In this document: piece by piece, positions 43,360 to 56,564 of the stretch
Layout: every line of letters starts with the position of its first letter
Position numbering within the stretch: position 1 is the first letter of the stretch
DNA from: Mercurialis annua
Taxonomy: Eukaryota > Streptophyta > Magnoliopsida > Malpighiales > Euphorbiaceae
Reading direction: 5' to 3'
Assembly: GCF_937616625.2 (NCBI RefSeq)
Contig: NC_065577.1
Span: forward strand, 20,163,501-20,227,500
Length of the DNA: 64,000 nucleotides
Translations under genes and position numbers: made by a program
The notes under the pieces: model-generated
The model's input: the letters and a program-made list of their open reading frames with translations, nothing else
What the model was told of the DNA's origin: nothing
The model's database searches: none

Positions 43360-46300
43360 TAAAAATCTGTCCTCGAATTTTCATATATTTTCTTGACTTA
43401 TCTTAATCCATTAACATATATATACTCGTTGGCGTATGGAATCATCATTACAATTCTTTACTTCTGTACACTAATGTCAATTGTTGTTGACGACCTTCAT
43501 ATCATTATCTCCTTATATGATCTTCTTCTATAGCGACTTCAGTTGTATTCTTATATACTATGACTCCTTACGTTTGCTCTCTTCTTCTTGTATCTTGGAT
43601 ACGTAACTCTTTCATCTGTTCCTTGTTTGATATTCAATATTATGAATTCTTATTGCTATAATTAAACTTTTAGTTTAATACTGACATCAATGGTAGTTAG
43701 TTCTTAAACTTTACTTATTTGTCGCCGACTGATGTAGACAACTCATTAGTTTGTACTATTCAATCTCCTTTGTTAAGTCGTTATTATGGCTTGCTCTTTA
43801 TTTCAGACGTCTTCTCTTATGACATTATCAGTCACACCCACATGTACTTATGATCCTTTATTCTTGATTTTTTCTCTTTGTTTGCTGGGTAGGGTGGGTA
43901 CTCGATTAATTTGTACTTCATTATTCACGTAATCTCTTTTATAAGGCTGGTGTCGCCGTCCGACTTCTAGTCATCGTGATGTTAGGAACTTAATCCACTA
44001 CTCATTATTCTCTTATATCTCGTCATTTCACTTATCGTATAAAAATTCTATCTTTTATTATCGTCGTTCATCGACGGTTATCCATAAAATGAATTATGCT
44101 GATGAAACCTTATAAAGTTTATACTTTCCATCTTGGAACTCACTCGATCTTCGTTTGCATTTTTGCACCTCGTATGCTCCTTTATTTGGTATATATCCAT
44201 TGGCTTACTCTTATCTTATAGATGCAATGGACTATTCTTTGAACTTCTCGTCTCTTCTTACTTTACTTTTATTTATTTCATCTTTCATTCTTTATAATCT
44301 TGGATAATTGTCTGTATGATTCCGTCCTTTACTCCCCTTACGATCACTGCTAACACCTTTTAAAGATTGTTAGTCTTATACTATATTTCTTTGCACCACA
44401 GTTTCCTGTACATAAATACTTGATGTCCTATAGGAAAGAGATGTTTAATCTCTTTGTGAACCTTCTTGGTTCGAGCGTAGTTGTTACGTATACGATCTTC
44501 GTACTAGGGAGGACAACGATTGTTGCCGCGTTGGAGTTTTACTCCCGATTTGTTCGATGTACCTCGTTTACTTATTTCTAATAAGGGTTCTCAGTCCTTT
44601 CAACTTTTGTCGTCGTGTATTGCTTATAGCGTTATCGTCACTGTCACCATCATCGCGTATCATGTATACTCTAATTGATCTTCAAATTCGTTAATCCATT
44701 TTTCATCTATCCAAATGCGTCCTCGTATTCTCATGGATATCTTTATCTATCCTTATCGCAAGCGTAATCATTCTTTACGACTTCTAAGACATACTTATCC
44801 TTATGATCATTACTATATTCAAATCCTTGTTGCCATATTTGGCACTTTATAATCTCTTCGCATCAATCTCCTTTAGATATTAATTTCTCCTTAGTGAATT
44901 TTCTCACTATGCGTCAACTCATAATCCATCCTTTGGAATTCCAATATTAACTCTTAGGTTATACTTGTCCTTAACTTCTTATTTACCCTTTTTATTTCAT
45001 TTCATCTATGTTCTTCTCTCTTTCATCGTCTTCTTGACATTGTTCATCTCAAAATTTTCAAAGATGCTTTTAGCATTTATCGTCATAATTCACTATTCTT
45101 TTTCCATTCTTACTTTCCATATCGTATTTTAGTTTAACTTTTAATTCTAATCTGTTTCACTTTTTCATATCGTGGTGTGAGGTTTACTCCTTACTATCTA
45201 CAGTCTTGCTATTTCCACTCGTTACTTCTTTCTTCTATCTATACTGTAGATATATTTCTTCATGTTTCTTCCTTGACTTCTTGTTCTTAATCAACCAATA
45301 GGATTAATAGTCATAATGCTATAACCCTATGGTACCCTTCTTGTGTTCCACATTCATGCTCTTATCGTGCGTCTCAATTATCTTTTATTGCATTCTTGTT
45401 ATTTCTTTTCGTCACATTTTGTATCTCTTATACTTTTTGCTTTTGCACTCATACATCGATTATCGGCAGAGAGTTGTATTCTTCTTCGTTTGGATTTCTC
45501 AATGTAGTGCCTTCTCAATTATGTGCATATCGTCTTATAGTATCCTTACTGACATCTTAAATATCAGTGAAGCCAATCCTATTGTTCATATCATCTTTAT
45601 CCCCTTTGGTGTCTATGTGTCCATGACTACATAGAGTTCAGTCTAGCTTGAAGCTTGAGACTATACGCTCGACATACGTTCGTTACGTTTATACCTTCCT
45701 CGGTTTACTAAGTAGCTTCCTAATTGCAATCTTGTGATGCAAGCTCCAATGCCTAATTCACTTATTGCAGCACTTGTCGTTTATCTCTTGATCTTTCTTA
45801 TCATATTCTTCAAGCCCTCCATTTTCATGCGGGGTTGGGGTTGGCTATACTTAGCTGGCCAAATCTCATACTTTATACTTCATATTCTTATCGCCCGTCT
45901 ACCTGGCTCGTCGCTTTTATTCATATATATCTATCATAGATACTCTTATAAAAACCACTTCAAATTATTGGTTTGACGATCCTATCGGTTAATACGCAGG
46001 TAGCCATCTTAGGAATATCGTATTTCGATATCAATTTGATCCAACGGCTTAGTAGGGAGCAATCACGGTTTTACTAAACCTTCACTACTTATGGATCATG
46101 ACTAAAGTTTATCACGTCGATGCATAGTAAACCATACACATTCCTTACACAATGATATGCATCCGTCAATCTTTCGATTATATCTTCTTATATACTTCTT
46201 CTCTTATATTGTAGTTTAATATCTTTCCCACTAATCTGGTACGCATCACTTTCCAATGCATCTGTGATTTTTAGCTATTTTCTAGTTCGTTAACTCAAGG

Positions 46301-46540
46301 CTAATTTCATATTCTGGAAGCATAACTTCTATGTTCTCGCAATTATACCTATTTGATCTTCTCCTGACCTTGATTGTTGCTTGCTCGCAAGCACTTCACT
46401 TCCATCACAGAGTTCTTGTATAGGTATAATTACATAAAAACATAACTCCTCGAAAACACTTCCAAACAAAACGACTCATTTTAAAATTTAATTCAAAATT
46501 ACATTTAAACCTTAGCAAAATTGTTCACTAGGATGATGAC
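43360..46540 (-). other. Interior of the second element, no recognisable coding sequence
   Basis: 3.2 kb, AT-rich and full of stops on the - strand, where integrase would be expected. The two + strand open frames (45329-45634 and 45734-45976) are hydrophobic, unlike any protein I know and lie against the element's direction. It may be a badly decayed pol, or a non-coding interior as in LARD-type elements. Confidence 0.45.
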
Positions 46541-49500
46541 ACCTTTTTAGCGATTTATACCAAACGTTTACAAACGTTACAAAAAAAATTCAACATTTAA
46601 AATGTTACGAAACAAATCCAAACGTTTCACCTTTTTTGCAATTTAAGCCAAACATTTATAAATGTTACGAAACAAATCCAAACGTTTCCCCTTTTCAGCG
46701 ATTTAAGCCAAATGTTTACAAATGTTATGAAACACATCCGAACACCTTTTTAGCGATTTAAGCCAAACGCTTACAATGGTTATGAAACAAAACCAAACGT
46801 TTTGCCTTTTTAGCAATTTTAGCCAAACGTTACGGAACAAAACCAAATGTTTCACCATTTTAGCTATTTAAGCTGAACGTTTAAAACATTTTGAAACAAA
46901 TCCAAGTGTTTCACGTTTTTAGCAATTTAAGCCAAACGTTTGAAAACGTCACGAAAAAAATCCAAACATTTCACCTTTTTAGCGATTGAAGCCAAACGTT
47001 TACAAACGTTACGAAACAAAGCCAGACGTTTACAAAGGTTTCGAAACAAAGCCAGACGTTTACAAACGTTACGAAACAAATCCAAGCGTTTCACCTTTTT
47101 AGCAATTTAAGCAAATCCATTAAAAACGTTGCGAAACAAAACCAACTATGTCACCTTTTTAGCAATTTAGGCCAACGTTTACAAACGTTACGAAACAAAT
47201 CCAAACATTTCACCTTTTTAGCAATATATGCGAAACGCTTGTCAACGTTACAAAAGAAATCCAAACGTTTCACCTTTTTAGCGATTTAAGTCAAACGTTT
47301 ACAAATTTTAAGTGATTGAAGCCAAAAGTTTACAAACATTACGAAACAAATCCAAACGTTTCACCTTTTAATTGATTTAAGCCAAACATTTACAAACGTT
47401 ACAAAACAAATCCAAACGTTTCCCCAGTTTAGCGATTTAAACCAAACGTTTAAAACGTTACAAAACAAATCCAATCGTTCCACCTTTTTAGCGATTTAAG
47501 CCAAATGTTTACAAACATTACGAAATAAATCCAAGCGGTTAGCCTTTTTAGCAATTTAAGCAAAACGTTTACAAATGTTACTAAAGAAATCTAAACGTAT
47601 CACCTTTTAAACGATTTAAGCCAAACGTTTACAAACGTTATGAAACAAAATCAAATGTTTCACCTTTTTAGAGATTTAAGCCTAATGTTTAAAACGTAAC
47701 GAAACAAATCCAAACGTATACAAACATTACGGAACAAAAACAAACGTTTCACATTTTTAGCAATTTAAGCCAAACGTTTGCAAAAGTTACGAAACAAATC
47801 GAAACGCTTCACCTTTTTGGCGATTGATGCCAAACGTTTACAAACCTTACGAAACAAATTCAAACATTTGCCCATTTTAGTGATTTAAGCCAAACGTTTC
47901 TAAACGTTACGAAACAAAACGTTTACAAACGTTACGAAACAAATCCAAACGTTTTCCCATTTTAGTGAATTAAGCCAAACATTTATAAATGTTACGAAAC
48001 AAAACCAAACGTTTAAAAACGTTACGAAACAAATCCAAACGTTTCCCCATTTTAGCGATTTAAGCCAAACGTTTACAAAGGTTAAGAAACAAATCCAAAC
48101 GTATCCCCATTTTAGCTACATAAGCAAAATGTTTACAAACGTTACGAAACACTTCCAAACGTTTCCCCATTTTAGCGATATAAGACAAATGTTTACAATC
48201 GTTACGAAACAAATCCAAATCTTTCACCTTTTTAGCGATTGATGCCAAACGTTTATAAACGTTACGAAACAAATCAAAATATTTTATGTTTTTAGCAACT
48301 GAAGATAAACATTTATAAACATTACGAAACAAATCCAAACGTTTCACCTTTTTAGCGATTTAAGCCAAACCCTTACACATGTTACTAAACAAAACCAAAC
48401 GTTTCACCTTTTTCGCAATTTAATCAAAACGTTTACAAACGTTACGAAACAAAACCAAACGTTTAAAATGTTACGAAACAAATCCAAGCGTTTCACCTTT
48501 TTAGCAAATAAAGCCACACACTTAAAAATGTTGCGAAACAAATCCAAACGTTTCACCATTTTAGCAATATAAGCCAAATTTTTACAATCGTTACGAAACA
48601 AATCCAAACGTTTCACCTTTTTAACGAGTTAAGCCAAACGTTTACAACCGTTGAGAAATAAATCCAAACATTACAAAACAAAGCCAAATGTTTACAATAT
48701 GCTGCGAAACAAATTCAAGCGTTTCACCTTTTTAGCAATTTAAGCCAAACGTTTACAAACGTTACGAAACAAATCTAAGCGTTTCACCTTTTTAGCAATT
48801 TAAGCCAAACGTTCACAAACTTTACGAAACAAATCCAAGCGTTTAACCTTTTTAGTAATATAAGCCAAACGCTTAAAACGTTACGAAACAAATCCAAACG
48901 TTTCAACTTTTTAGCGATTGAAGCCAAAAGTATACAATCGTTACGAAACAAATCCAAACGTTTCACCTTTTTAGCGATCTAAGCCAAACGTTACGAAACA
49001 AATCCAAACATTACGAAAGAAAACCAAATGTTTACATATGATACGAAACAAATTCAAGCGTTTCTCCTTTCTTAAAATTTAATACAAACGTTTATAAGCA
49101 TAACGAAACAAATCTAAGTGTTTCACCTTTTTAGTAATTTAAGCCAAACGTTTAAAACGTTACGAAATAAATCCAAACGTTTCAACTTTTTAGCGATTGA
49201 AGCCAAAAGTATACAATCGTTACGAAACAAATCCAAACGTTTCACCTTTTTAGCGATCTAAGCCAAACGTTTACAAACGTTACGAAACAAATCCAAACAT
49301 TACGAAAGAAAACCAAACGTTTACATATGATACGAAACAAATTCAAGCGTTTCACCTTTTTTAAAATTTAAACCAAACGTTTATAAGCATTACGAAACAA
49401 ATCTAAGTGTTTCACATTTTTAGCAATTTAAACCAAAAATTTACAAACTATACGAAATAAATCAAAATGTTTCACCTTTTTATGGATTTAAGCCAAATGT

Positions 49501-52500
49501 TTACAAGCATTACGAAACAAAACCAAGCGTTTCACCTTTTTAGCGAATGATGCCAAATGTTTACGAATGTTATGAAACAAATTTAAACATTTCCCCATTT
49601 TAGTGATTTAAGCCAAACGTTAATAAAGGATACGAAACAAAACTAAACGTTTACAAATGTTACGAAACAAATCCAAACGTTTAGAAACGTTACGAAACAA
49701 ATCCAAACGTTTCCCCATTGTAGCAATTTAAGCCAAACATTTACAAACGTTACGAAACAAATCCAAACGTTTCACCTTCTTAGAGATTGAAGTCGAACAT
49801 ATACAAACGTTGCGAAACAAATCCAAACGTTTCACATTTTTAGCGATTTAAGCCAAATGTCTACAAACGTTACGAAACAAATCCAAATGTTTCACCTTTT
49901 TTGCGATTGAAACCAAATGTTTAGAAACGTTACGAAAAAAATCAAAACGTTTCGGCTTTTTAGCGATTTAAGTCAAAGTTTACAAACGTTACGAAACAAA
50001 TCCAAGCGTTTCACCTTTTTTGCAATTTAAGCCAAACGTTTATAAACGATACAAAAAAAATCCAAACGTTTTACCTTTTAAGCGATTTCTGGCAAACGTT
50101 TACAAATGTTACAAAACAAATCCAAACGTTTCCCCATTTTAGCAATTTAAGCCAAACGTTTTCAATGTTAGAAAACAAATCCAAATGTTTAACCTTTTTA
50201 GAGATTTAAGTCAAAAGTTTACAAACGTTACAAATCAAATCCAAACGTTTTACCTTTTTAGCGATTGAAGCCAAAAGTTTAAAAACGTTACGAAACAAAT
50301 CCAAACGTTTTACCTTTTTAGCGATTTAAGCCAAATGTTTACAAACATTACGAAAACAAATCCAAACGTTTCTCCATTTTTGCGATTTAAGCCAAACGTT
50401 TACAAACGTTACGAAATAAATCCAAACGTTTCCCCTTTTTAGCAATGCCAAACGTTTACAAACGTTACGAAATAAATCCAAATGTTTTTCCATTTTAGCA
50501 ATTTAAGCCAAACGTTTATAAACGTTACGGATCAAAACAAAACGATTAAAATGTTACTAAACAAATCCAAAGGTTTCAGATTTTTAGCGATTTAAACCAA
50601 CCGTTTACAAACGTTATAGATCAAAACCAAACGTTTCACATTTATAGCGATTTAAGCCAAACGTTTACTAATGTACGAAACAAATCCAAGTGTTTCACCT
50701 TTTTAGCAATTTAAACCAAATGTTTACAAAGTCTACGAAACAAATCCAAGCGTTTCACCTTTTTAGCAATTTAAGCCAAACGTTTACAAACGTTACGAAA
50801 CAATTCCAAACGTTTCACCTTTTTAGCGATTTAAACCAAACGTTTACAATCGTAACGAAACAAAACCAAACATTTCACCTTTTTAGCGATATAAGCCAAA
50901 TATTTACAAGCATTACGAAACAAAACCAAGCGTTTCAACTTTTTAGCAATTGATGCGAAATGTTTATGAACGTTACTAAATAAATTCAAACATTTCCCTA
51001 TTTTAGTGATTTAAGCCAAACATTTACAAACGATACGAAACAAAACCAAACGTTTACAAACGTTACGAAACAAATCGAAACGTTTACAAACGTTACGAAA
51101 TAAATCCAAATGTTTCCCCATTTTAGCGATTTAAGCCAAACATTTACAAACATTACGAAACAAATCCAAACGTTTCACCTTTTTAAAGATTGAAACCAAA
51201 CATATTCAAACGTTGCAAAACAAATACAAACGTTTCACATTTTTAGCGATTTAAGCTAAATGTTTACAAATATTACGAAACAAATCAAACGTATACAAAC
51301 ATTACAGAACAAAAACAAACGTTTCACATTTTTAGCAATTTAAGCCAAACGTTGGCAAATGTTACAAAACAAATCCAAACGCTTCACCTTTTTAGGATTG
51401 ATGCCAAACGTTTACAAACCTTACGAAACAAATTCAAACATATGTTCATTTTAGTGATTTAAGCCAAATGTTTCTAAACGTTACAAAACAAAACCAAACG
51501 TTTACAAACGTTACGAAACAAATCCAAACGTTTCCCCATTTTAGTGAATTAAGCCAAATGTTTATAAACGTTACGAAACAAAACCAAACGTTTACAAACG
51601 TTACCAAACAAATCCAAACGTTTCCCCATTTTAGCGATTTAAGCCAAACGTTTACAAACGTTGAGAAACAAATCCAAACGTTTCCCCATTTTAGCTATTT
51701 AAGCAAAACGTTTACAAACGTTACGAAACACATCCAAACGTTCCCCATTTTAGCGATATAAGACAAATGTTTACAAACGTTACGAAACAAATCTAAACGT
51801 TTCACCTTTTTAGCGATTGATGCCAAACGTTTATAAACGTTACGAAACAAATCAAAACATTTTATGTTTTTAGCAACTGAAGATAAACATCTATAAACAT
51901 TACGAACCAAATCCAAACGTTTCACTTTTTTAGCGATTTAAGCGAAACCCTTACAAATGTTACTAAACAAAACCAAACGTTTCACCTTTTTAACAATTTA
52001 AGCAAAACGTTTACAAACGTTACGAAAAAAACCAAACGTTTAGAACGTTACGAAACAAATCCAAGCGTTTCACCTTTTTAGCAATTTAAGCCACACACTT
52101 ACAAACGTTGCGAAACAAATCCAAACGTTTCACCATTTTAGCAATATAAGCCAAATGTTTACAATCGTTACGAAACAAATCCAAACGTTTCACCTTTTTA
52201 ACGAGTTAAGCCAAACGTTTACAAACTTTGTGAAACAAATCCAAACATTACAAAACAAAACCAAACGTTTACATATGTTACGAAACAAATTCAAGCATTT
52301 CACCTTTTTAGCAATTTAAGCCAAACGTTTACAAACGTTACGAAACAAATCTAAGCGTTTCACCTTTTAGCAATTTAAGCCAAACGTTCACAAACTTTAC
52401 GAAACAAATCCAAGTGTTTCACCTTTTTAGTAATATAAGCCAAACGCTTACAAACGTTGCGAAACAAATCCAAACGTTTCACCATTTTAGCATTATAAGC

Positions 52501-53429
52501 CAAATGCTTGCAATCGTTACGAAACAAATCCAAACGTTTCACCTTTTTAGCGATTTAAGCCAAACTTTTACAAACGTTAGGAAATAAATACAAACATTAC
52601 GAAACAAAACCAAAGGTTTACATATGTTACGAAACAAATTCAAGCGTTTCACCTTTTTAGCAATTTAAGCCAAACGTTTACAAACGTTACGAAACAAATC
52701 TAAGTGTTTCACCTTTTTAGCAATTTAAACCAAACTTTTACAAACCTTACGAAATAAATCCAAACATTTCACTTTTTTAGAGATTTAAGCCGAACGTTTA
52801 CAAACGTTACGAAATAAAATCAAACGTTTCACCTTTTTAGCGACTTAAGCCAAACGTTTACAAACGTTACAAAACAAATTAAAACGTTTCCTCATTTTAG
52901 CGATTTAAGCCTAACGTTTAAAACGTTACGAAACAAATCCAAACGTTCCAACTTTTTAGCGATTGAAGCCAAACGTATACAATCGTTACGAAACAAATCC
53001 AAACGTTTCACCTTTTTAGCGATCTAAGCCAAACGTTTACAAACGTTATGAAACAAATCCAAACATTATGAAAGAAAACCAAACGTTTACATATGATACG
53101 AAACAAATTCGAGCGTTTCACCCTTTTTGAAATTTAAACCAAACGTATACAAACGTTACGAAACAAAACTAAACGTTTACAAATGTTACGAAACAAATCC
53201 AAACGTTTCCCCATTTTAGCAATTTAAGCCAAACATTTACAAACGTTACGAAACAAATCCAAACGTTTCACCTTCTTAGAGATTGAAGCCGAACATATAC
53301 AAACGTTGCGAAACAAATCCAAACGTTTCATATTTTTAGCGATATAAGCCAAATGTTTACAAACGTTACGCAACAAATCCAAATGTTTCACCTTTTTTGC
53401 GATTGAAGCCAAACGTTTAGAAATGTTAC
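46541..53429 (+). repeat. 60-bp satellite, array 3 (about 115 monomers)
   Basis: Same monomer family. A rare variant (TTTATGTTTTTAGCAACTGA) occurs at 48282 and 51860, and another (CCTTCTTAGAGATTGAAG) at about 49776 and 53272, so 47.7-49.8 kb and 51.3-53.4 kb are duplicates about 3.5 kb apart. Confidence 0.97.
53425..53429. repeat. Left target-site duplication (GTTAC) of the solo LTR
   Basis: GTTAC before TGTAATACC; repeated at 56560-56564. The satellite register continues unbroken across the insertion. Confidence 0.95.
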
Positions 53430-53600
53430 TGTAATACCCCGTAGATTTTGTTAAATAGTTTCGGAAATAAAATCGATAATTGCGGAGTCCTGGTTCAATT
53501 TGGAGTTATTTAAATACTTTTGGTTGGGTCAAGGTTCAATTTTGTGGGGCTATTCGAATTGTGGTTCAACCAAAAATGGTTGAACCACGAGGGATCCAAC

Positions 53601-53667
53601 TCAGGTCTCAATCGAGACCTGAGATTATTGTCTGGTCTCGTTCGAGACTGTATGTCTCGTACGAGAC
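53601..53667. repeat. Three GTCTCG/CGAGAC dyads near the start of the solo LTR
   Basis: TCAGGTCTC-AATC-GAGACCTGA at 53601-53622, GTCTCG-TT-CGAGAC at 53635-53648 and the perfect palindrome GTCTCGTACGAGAC at 53654-53667, some 110 bases upstream of a TATA-like box. Confidence 0.85.
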
Positions 53668-53780
53668 CCCTCATGAATCACTGAGGGCACAATCATGCCT
53701 CAGATGGTTCGTTTATTGATTAACGCTTTCAGCGTTAATCTCAGCCCTTCCTTGCAGTTTTTCAAACACAAAATAAGTCC

Positions 53781-53790
53781 TATATATACA
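53781..53790 (+). promoter_or_regulatory. TATA-like box of the solo LTR
   Basis: TATATATACA about 350 bases into the LTR, a plausible U3 promoter position, downstream of the dyad cluster. Confidence 0.45.
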
Positions 53791-56559
53791 CGTTCAATCT
53801 GTTCCACGTTTCTCTTTTCTTAACCTAAAAATTTCTAATCGTTTTGAAACAAAACCTAGCAGCTACTCCTTCTTAGCAAATCTGAATTATCATCAACCAT
53901 CATTCGAATCAGGTAACCTCGATCTGTTGCTTCTCATGTCACCCTTTTTCATTGTTACGATATCGTCAAATGCGGTTCTTGAATTATTTCTCTTTGTATT
54001 AGCTTAAATCTGATTATCCTTTGACGGTTCTCATCGACTCAGCGATCTTTATAATCACTACGTGTTAGGATCAAGAAAGGTACGTAAATAACCTTCCGTT
54101 CGTTGCCGTTTCGGTTTTGCCGTGCTCGTGAACGTATTGCTATTATTCTCTCGATGTTATTGCTGAGTTGCTACTGCTATTTTACTTGCAAATCATGTTA
54201 TGAATGATGTCGTTAAACCTTGGCTTAAGTTGTGATTGTCACATATCGCCGTTGTTGGATTTTCTCGCTGCCATGTTCTTGAATTTTGACGAAGGTTGTG
54301 GCTGTCGTCGACCATTGTTGTTGCTCCATGATTATAACTTGGGTAGTTGTTTGATTAGATTATAAATGGTGGGATTTGCCTTATTTTGATTATTAGTTTG
54401 TCCTTGAATCATGAGTTGAAAGTTAAGGTTGATAATTTGGAAGGTTGAAATTTGTTTCCTTGTTCTTGCAAATACTTGACATGTTAAATGAAGATGATGA
54501 TGATGTGTTCATATTCCATTGGTTATGTTGATTTACTTTTGGCTAAATGGTGGCTTTGGTCACTGAAATTTTGTGTCTTAAATCTTTTGATTCCTAAGAT
54601 TAAATTTTAACTCTTTTTAATTGATTTTTGATTTTAATTTACGAAATTGATTTCGACTTATTAATAGGAGATTTAAATAATACTATTATTTATAATTTGA
54701 AATTACTTTGGGCAGTAATATTTTAAAGTGAGATTTAATATTAATGTTATTATAATTAAATGATTTTAGATTTAATTATTTATTTTGACTATTATATGAG
54801 AATTGGGAATTTTATTTTAATCTGAAAGTTTGCAAATTAGTTATATTATTTTTAAGACGTAAAAATAATATTTGAATTATTTAAACATTAAATTAATAGT
54901 TATTATTAGTTATTATTTAATTATTAATTTGAGATATTGGGCTTAGCGTGCCAACGTGATTAAATTTATATTATAATTTTTGGATTTCGCTATATAATTT
55001 GACAAATTGAAAATGATGATTATTTTATAATCTAAATTAATATAATTACTCGGGTAATTATATTTGGTTTTAAATATCTTTTTGGTATGGAATTTTGGCT
55101 AAATTACGATTTAGCCTTTAAACGTTTTTAAAACTTATTTGATTAAATTTTTGGTTTTAACTTGGGTTACTTGAATTTAAAGCTATTGGATTCCGTTTAA
55201 ATATTGATTTATTATTTTATCAAAGTTGATTTTATAATTATAAATTATGGTTTATAATTGGGTATGATTATACTTATTTTAGCAAAGTGATTTTGGAAAT
55301 TATAAACTCTGGTTTATATTTTGATAAAATATTTTGGGTCGGGTTAGACTTGGGTCACCCGACATGTGAGGTAGCTTGATAGTTATTGGTAACTCGGCTA
55401 ACCCAATATTTGAGGAAATAGATTTAAGTTATTATTTATTTATTATTTAAGTAATACTTTTTGGAACGGATTTTAAATCGGAAAACCCAATAGACTTGGC
55501 TTATTTATTTTTTTGAGTATTGTGTTACTCGTTGTTGTTCATTTTGACTCGGGTCATTGCGTGGTTAATTATTCATTCTATTCTGGCTACGTTTATGCTT
55601 GACTCGGTATTGTGCTAGTCCTATGTGGTGTCTAGTATTCTTAGAGTTAGGGGTTGAATGGATTTTAACTTATATATTGTTTTAGACCCGTCGACTGCTC
55701 GTGCTTCGGAGTCTACGCATGGTTAGCTGTTTGCCAAGATTCACGTGGATAAGCAAGCAGTGAGTTTATAGTGCTATTTACCGCTTTATTAAGTACCGCA
55801 TCATATTTTAGTATTATAAATATTTTTGAATTGTTTTAAGCGATTATGTATGTGGATTGAAACGAGATACTCGATAGGCTTGTATCGAGACTGTGTGCAC
55901 CAGAATATACTCTGGGATCGGCAGACTACGGTCTTGCTTATGCTGGTAATTTGACGAGGATTTGTTCCCGTCCACTCTGGGTTTATATTTTTTTTTTCAG
56001 TATGCCATGTCATACTTACACTGGGATCATCTCAATACTGTTATTCCATAATCATATTATATTAGTATAAAAGGTTTTGATTTAAGGGTTTTAAACTAAT
56101 AAATGTAAATAGTATTGCAAACTCATCTCAGTATACCTGACCCCGTTGTTTTCCCAAACTTTTCAAGTTTATTATTTTGAGCGAGTCTGCTGATCTCTGA
56201 ATCTTTATTTCCTCGAAGGTTTATTTTATTTTAATAAATTGTTAAACAAATTTTATTCTTAGACCGCAGTAGTAAATTAGAAGTCTTTATTATTTTAGTT
56301 TACTTGTCAGATTGGTCCGACTTGCTTTATGTAATACTTTGGCATTATTATTGTTTAACTCTGTTGATTCATTATTTAATGGAAGTAACTATATTTAAAA
56401 CTGTTAGTTTAAGTTGGAGTCACGGTTGCCCCCGAGTATTGGATATTTCAGCAGGTTTATATGATTGGTTTTTTTTTTTCGCAAGGCTTGCTACGGGTTT
56501 TGGTACAACCATACCCATACCCTAGCGCCGATCGCGATTCATGAAATTGGGTCGTGACA

Positions 56560-56564
56560 GTTAC
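56560..56564. repeat. Right target-site duplication (GTTAC) of the solo LTR
   Basis: GTTAC directly after the terminal CA, then normal satellite (GAAACAAATCC). Confidence 0.95.

Larger units (their letters stand above)
40959..46540 (-). mobile_element. Second LTR family, - strand: 3' LTR plus AT-rich interior, 5' end lost
   Basis: On the - strand, a possible interior (46540 to 43346) leads to a polypurine tract and an LTR of 2387 bp (43345 to 40959) that starts TGTAATACCCC and ends GGGTCGTGACA. The LTR termini and part of the end region are related to the copy A/B family, but most of it differs. No second LTR is present; the right junction at about 46540 meets satellite, and roughly 19 bases of monomer are missing across the insertion, so the element was cut by a deletion. 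Confidence 0.75.
53430..56559 (+). mobile_element. Solo LTR (3130 bp) of a Ty3/gypsy element related to copies A and B
   Basis: Starts TGTAATACCCC and ends GGGTCGTGACA, flanked by GTTAC on both sides. The right half parallels the LTR of copy A (for example AATATAATTACTCGGGTAAT, GTCGGGTTAGACTTGGGTCA, CTAGTCCTATGTGGTGTCTA), but the sequences are clearly more diverged than A from B. It contains no coding region. An LTR-LTR recombination would have removed the interior. It gives the full LTR length for the family. Confidence 0.95.

Noticed and set aside
45329..45976. Two hydrophobic + strand frames (101 and 80 codons)
   Set aside because: They lie against the direction of the element, in pyrimidine-rich DNA that gives Leu/Ile/Phe/Ser by composition, and have no recognised motif.
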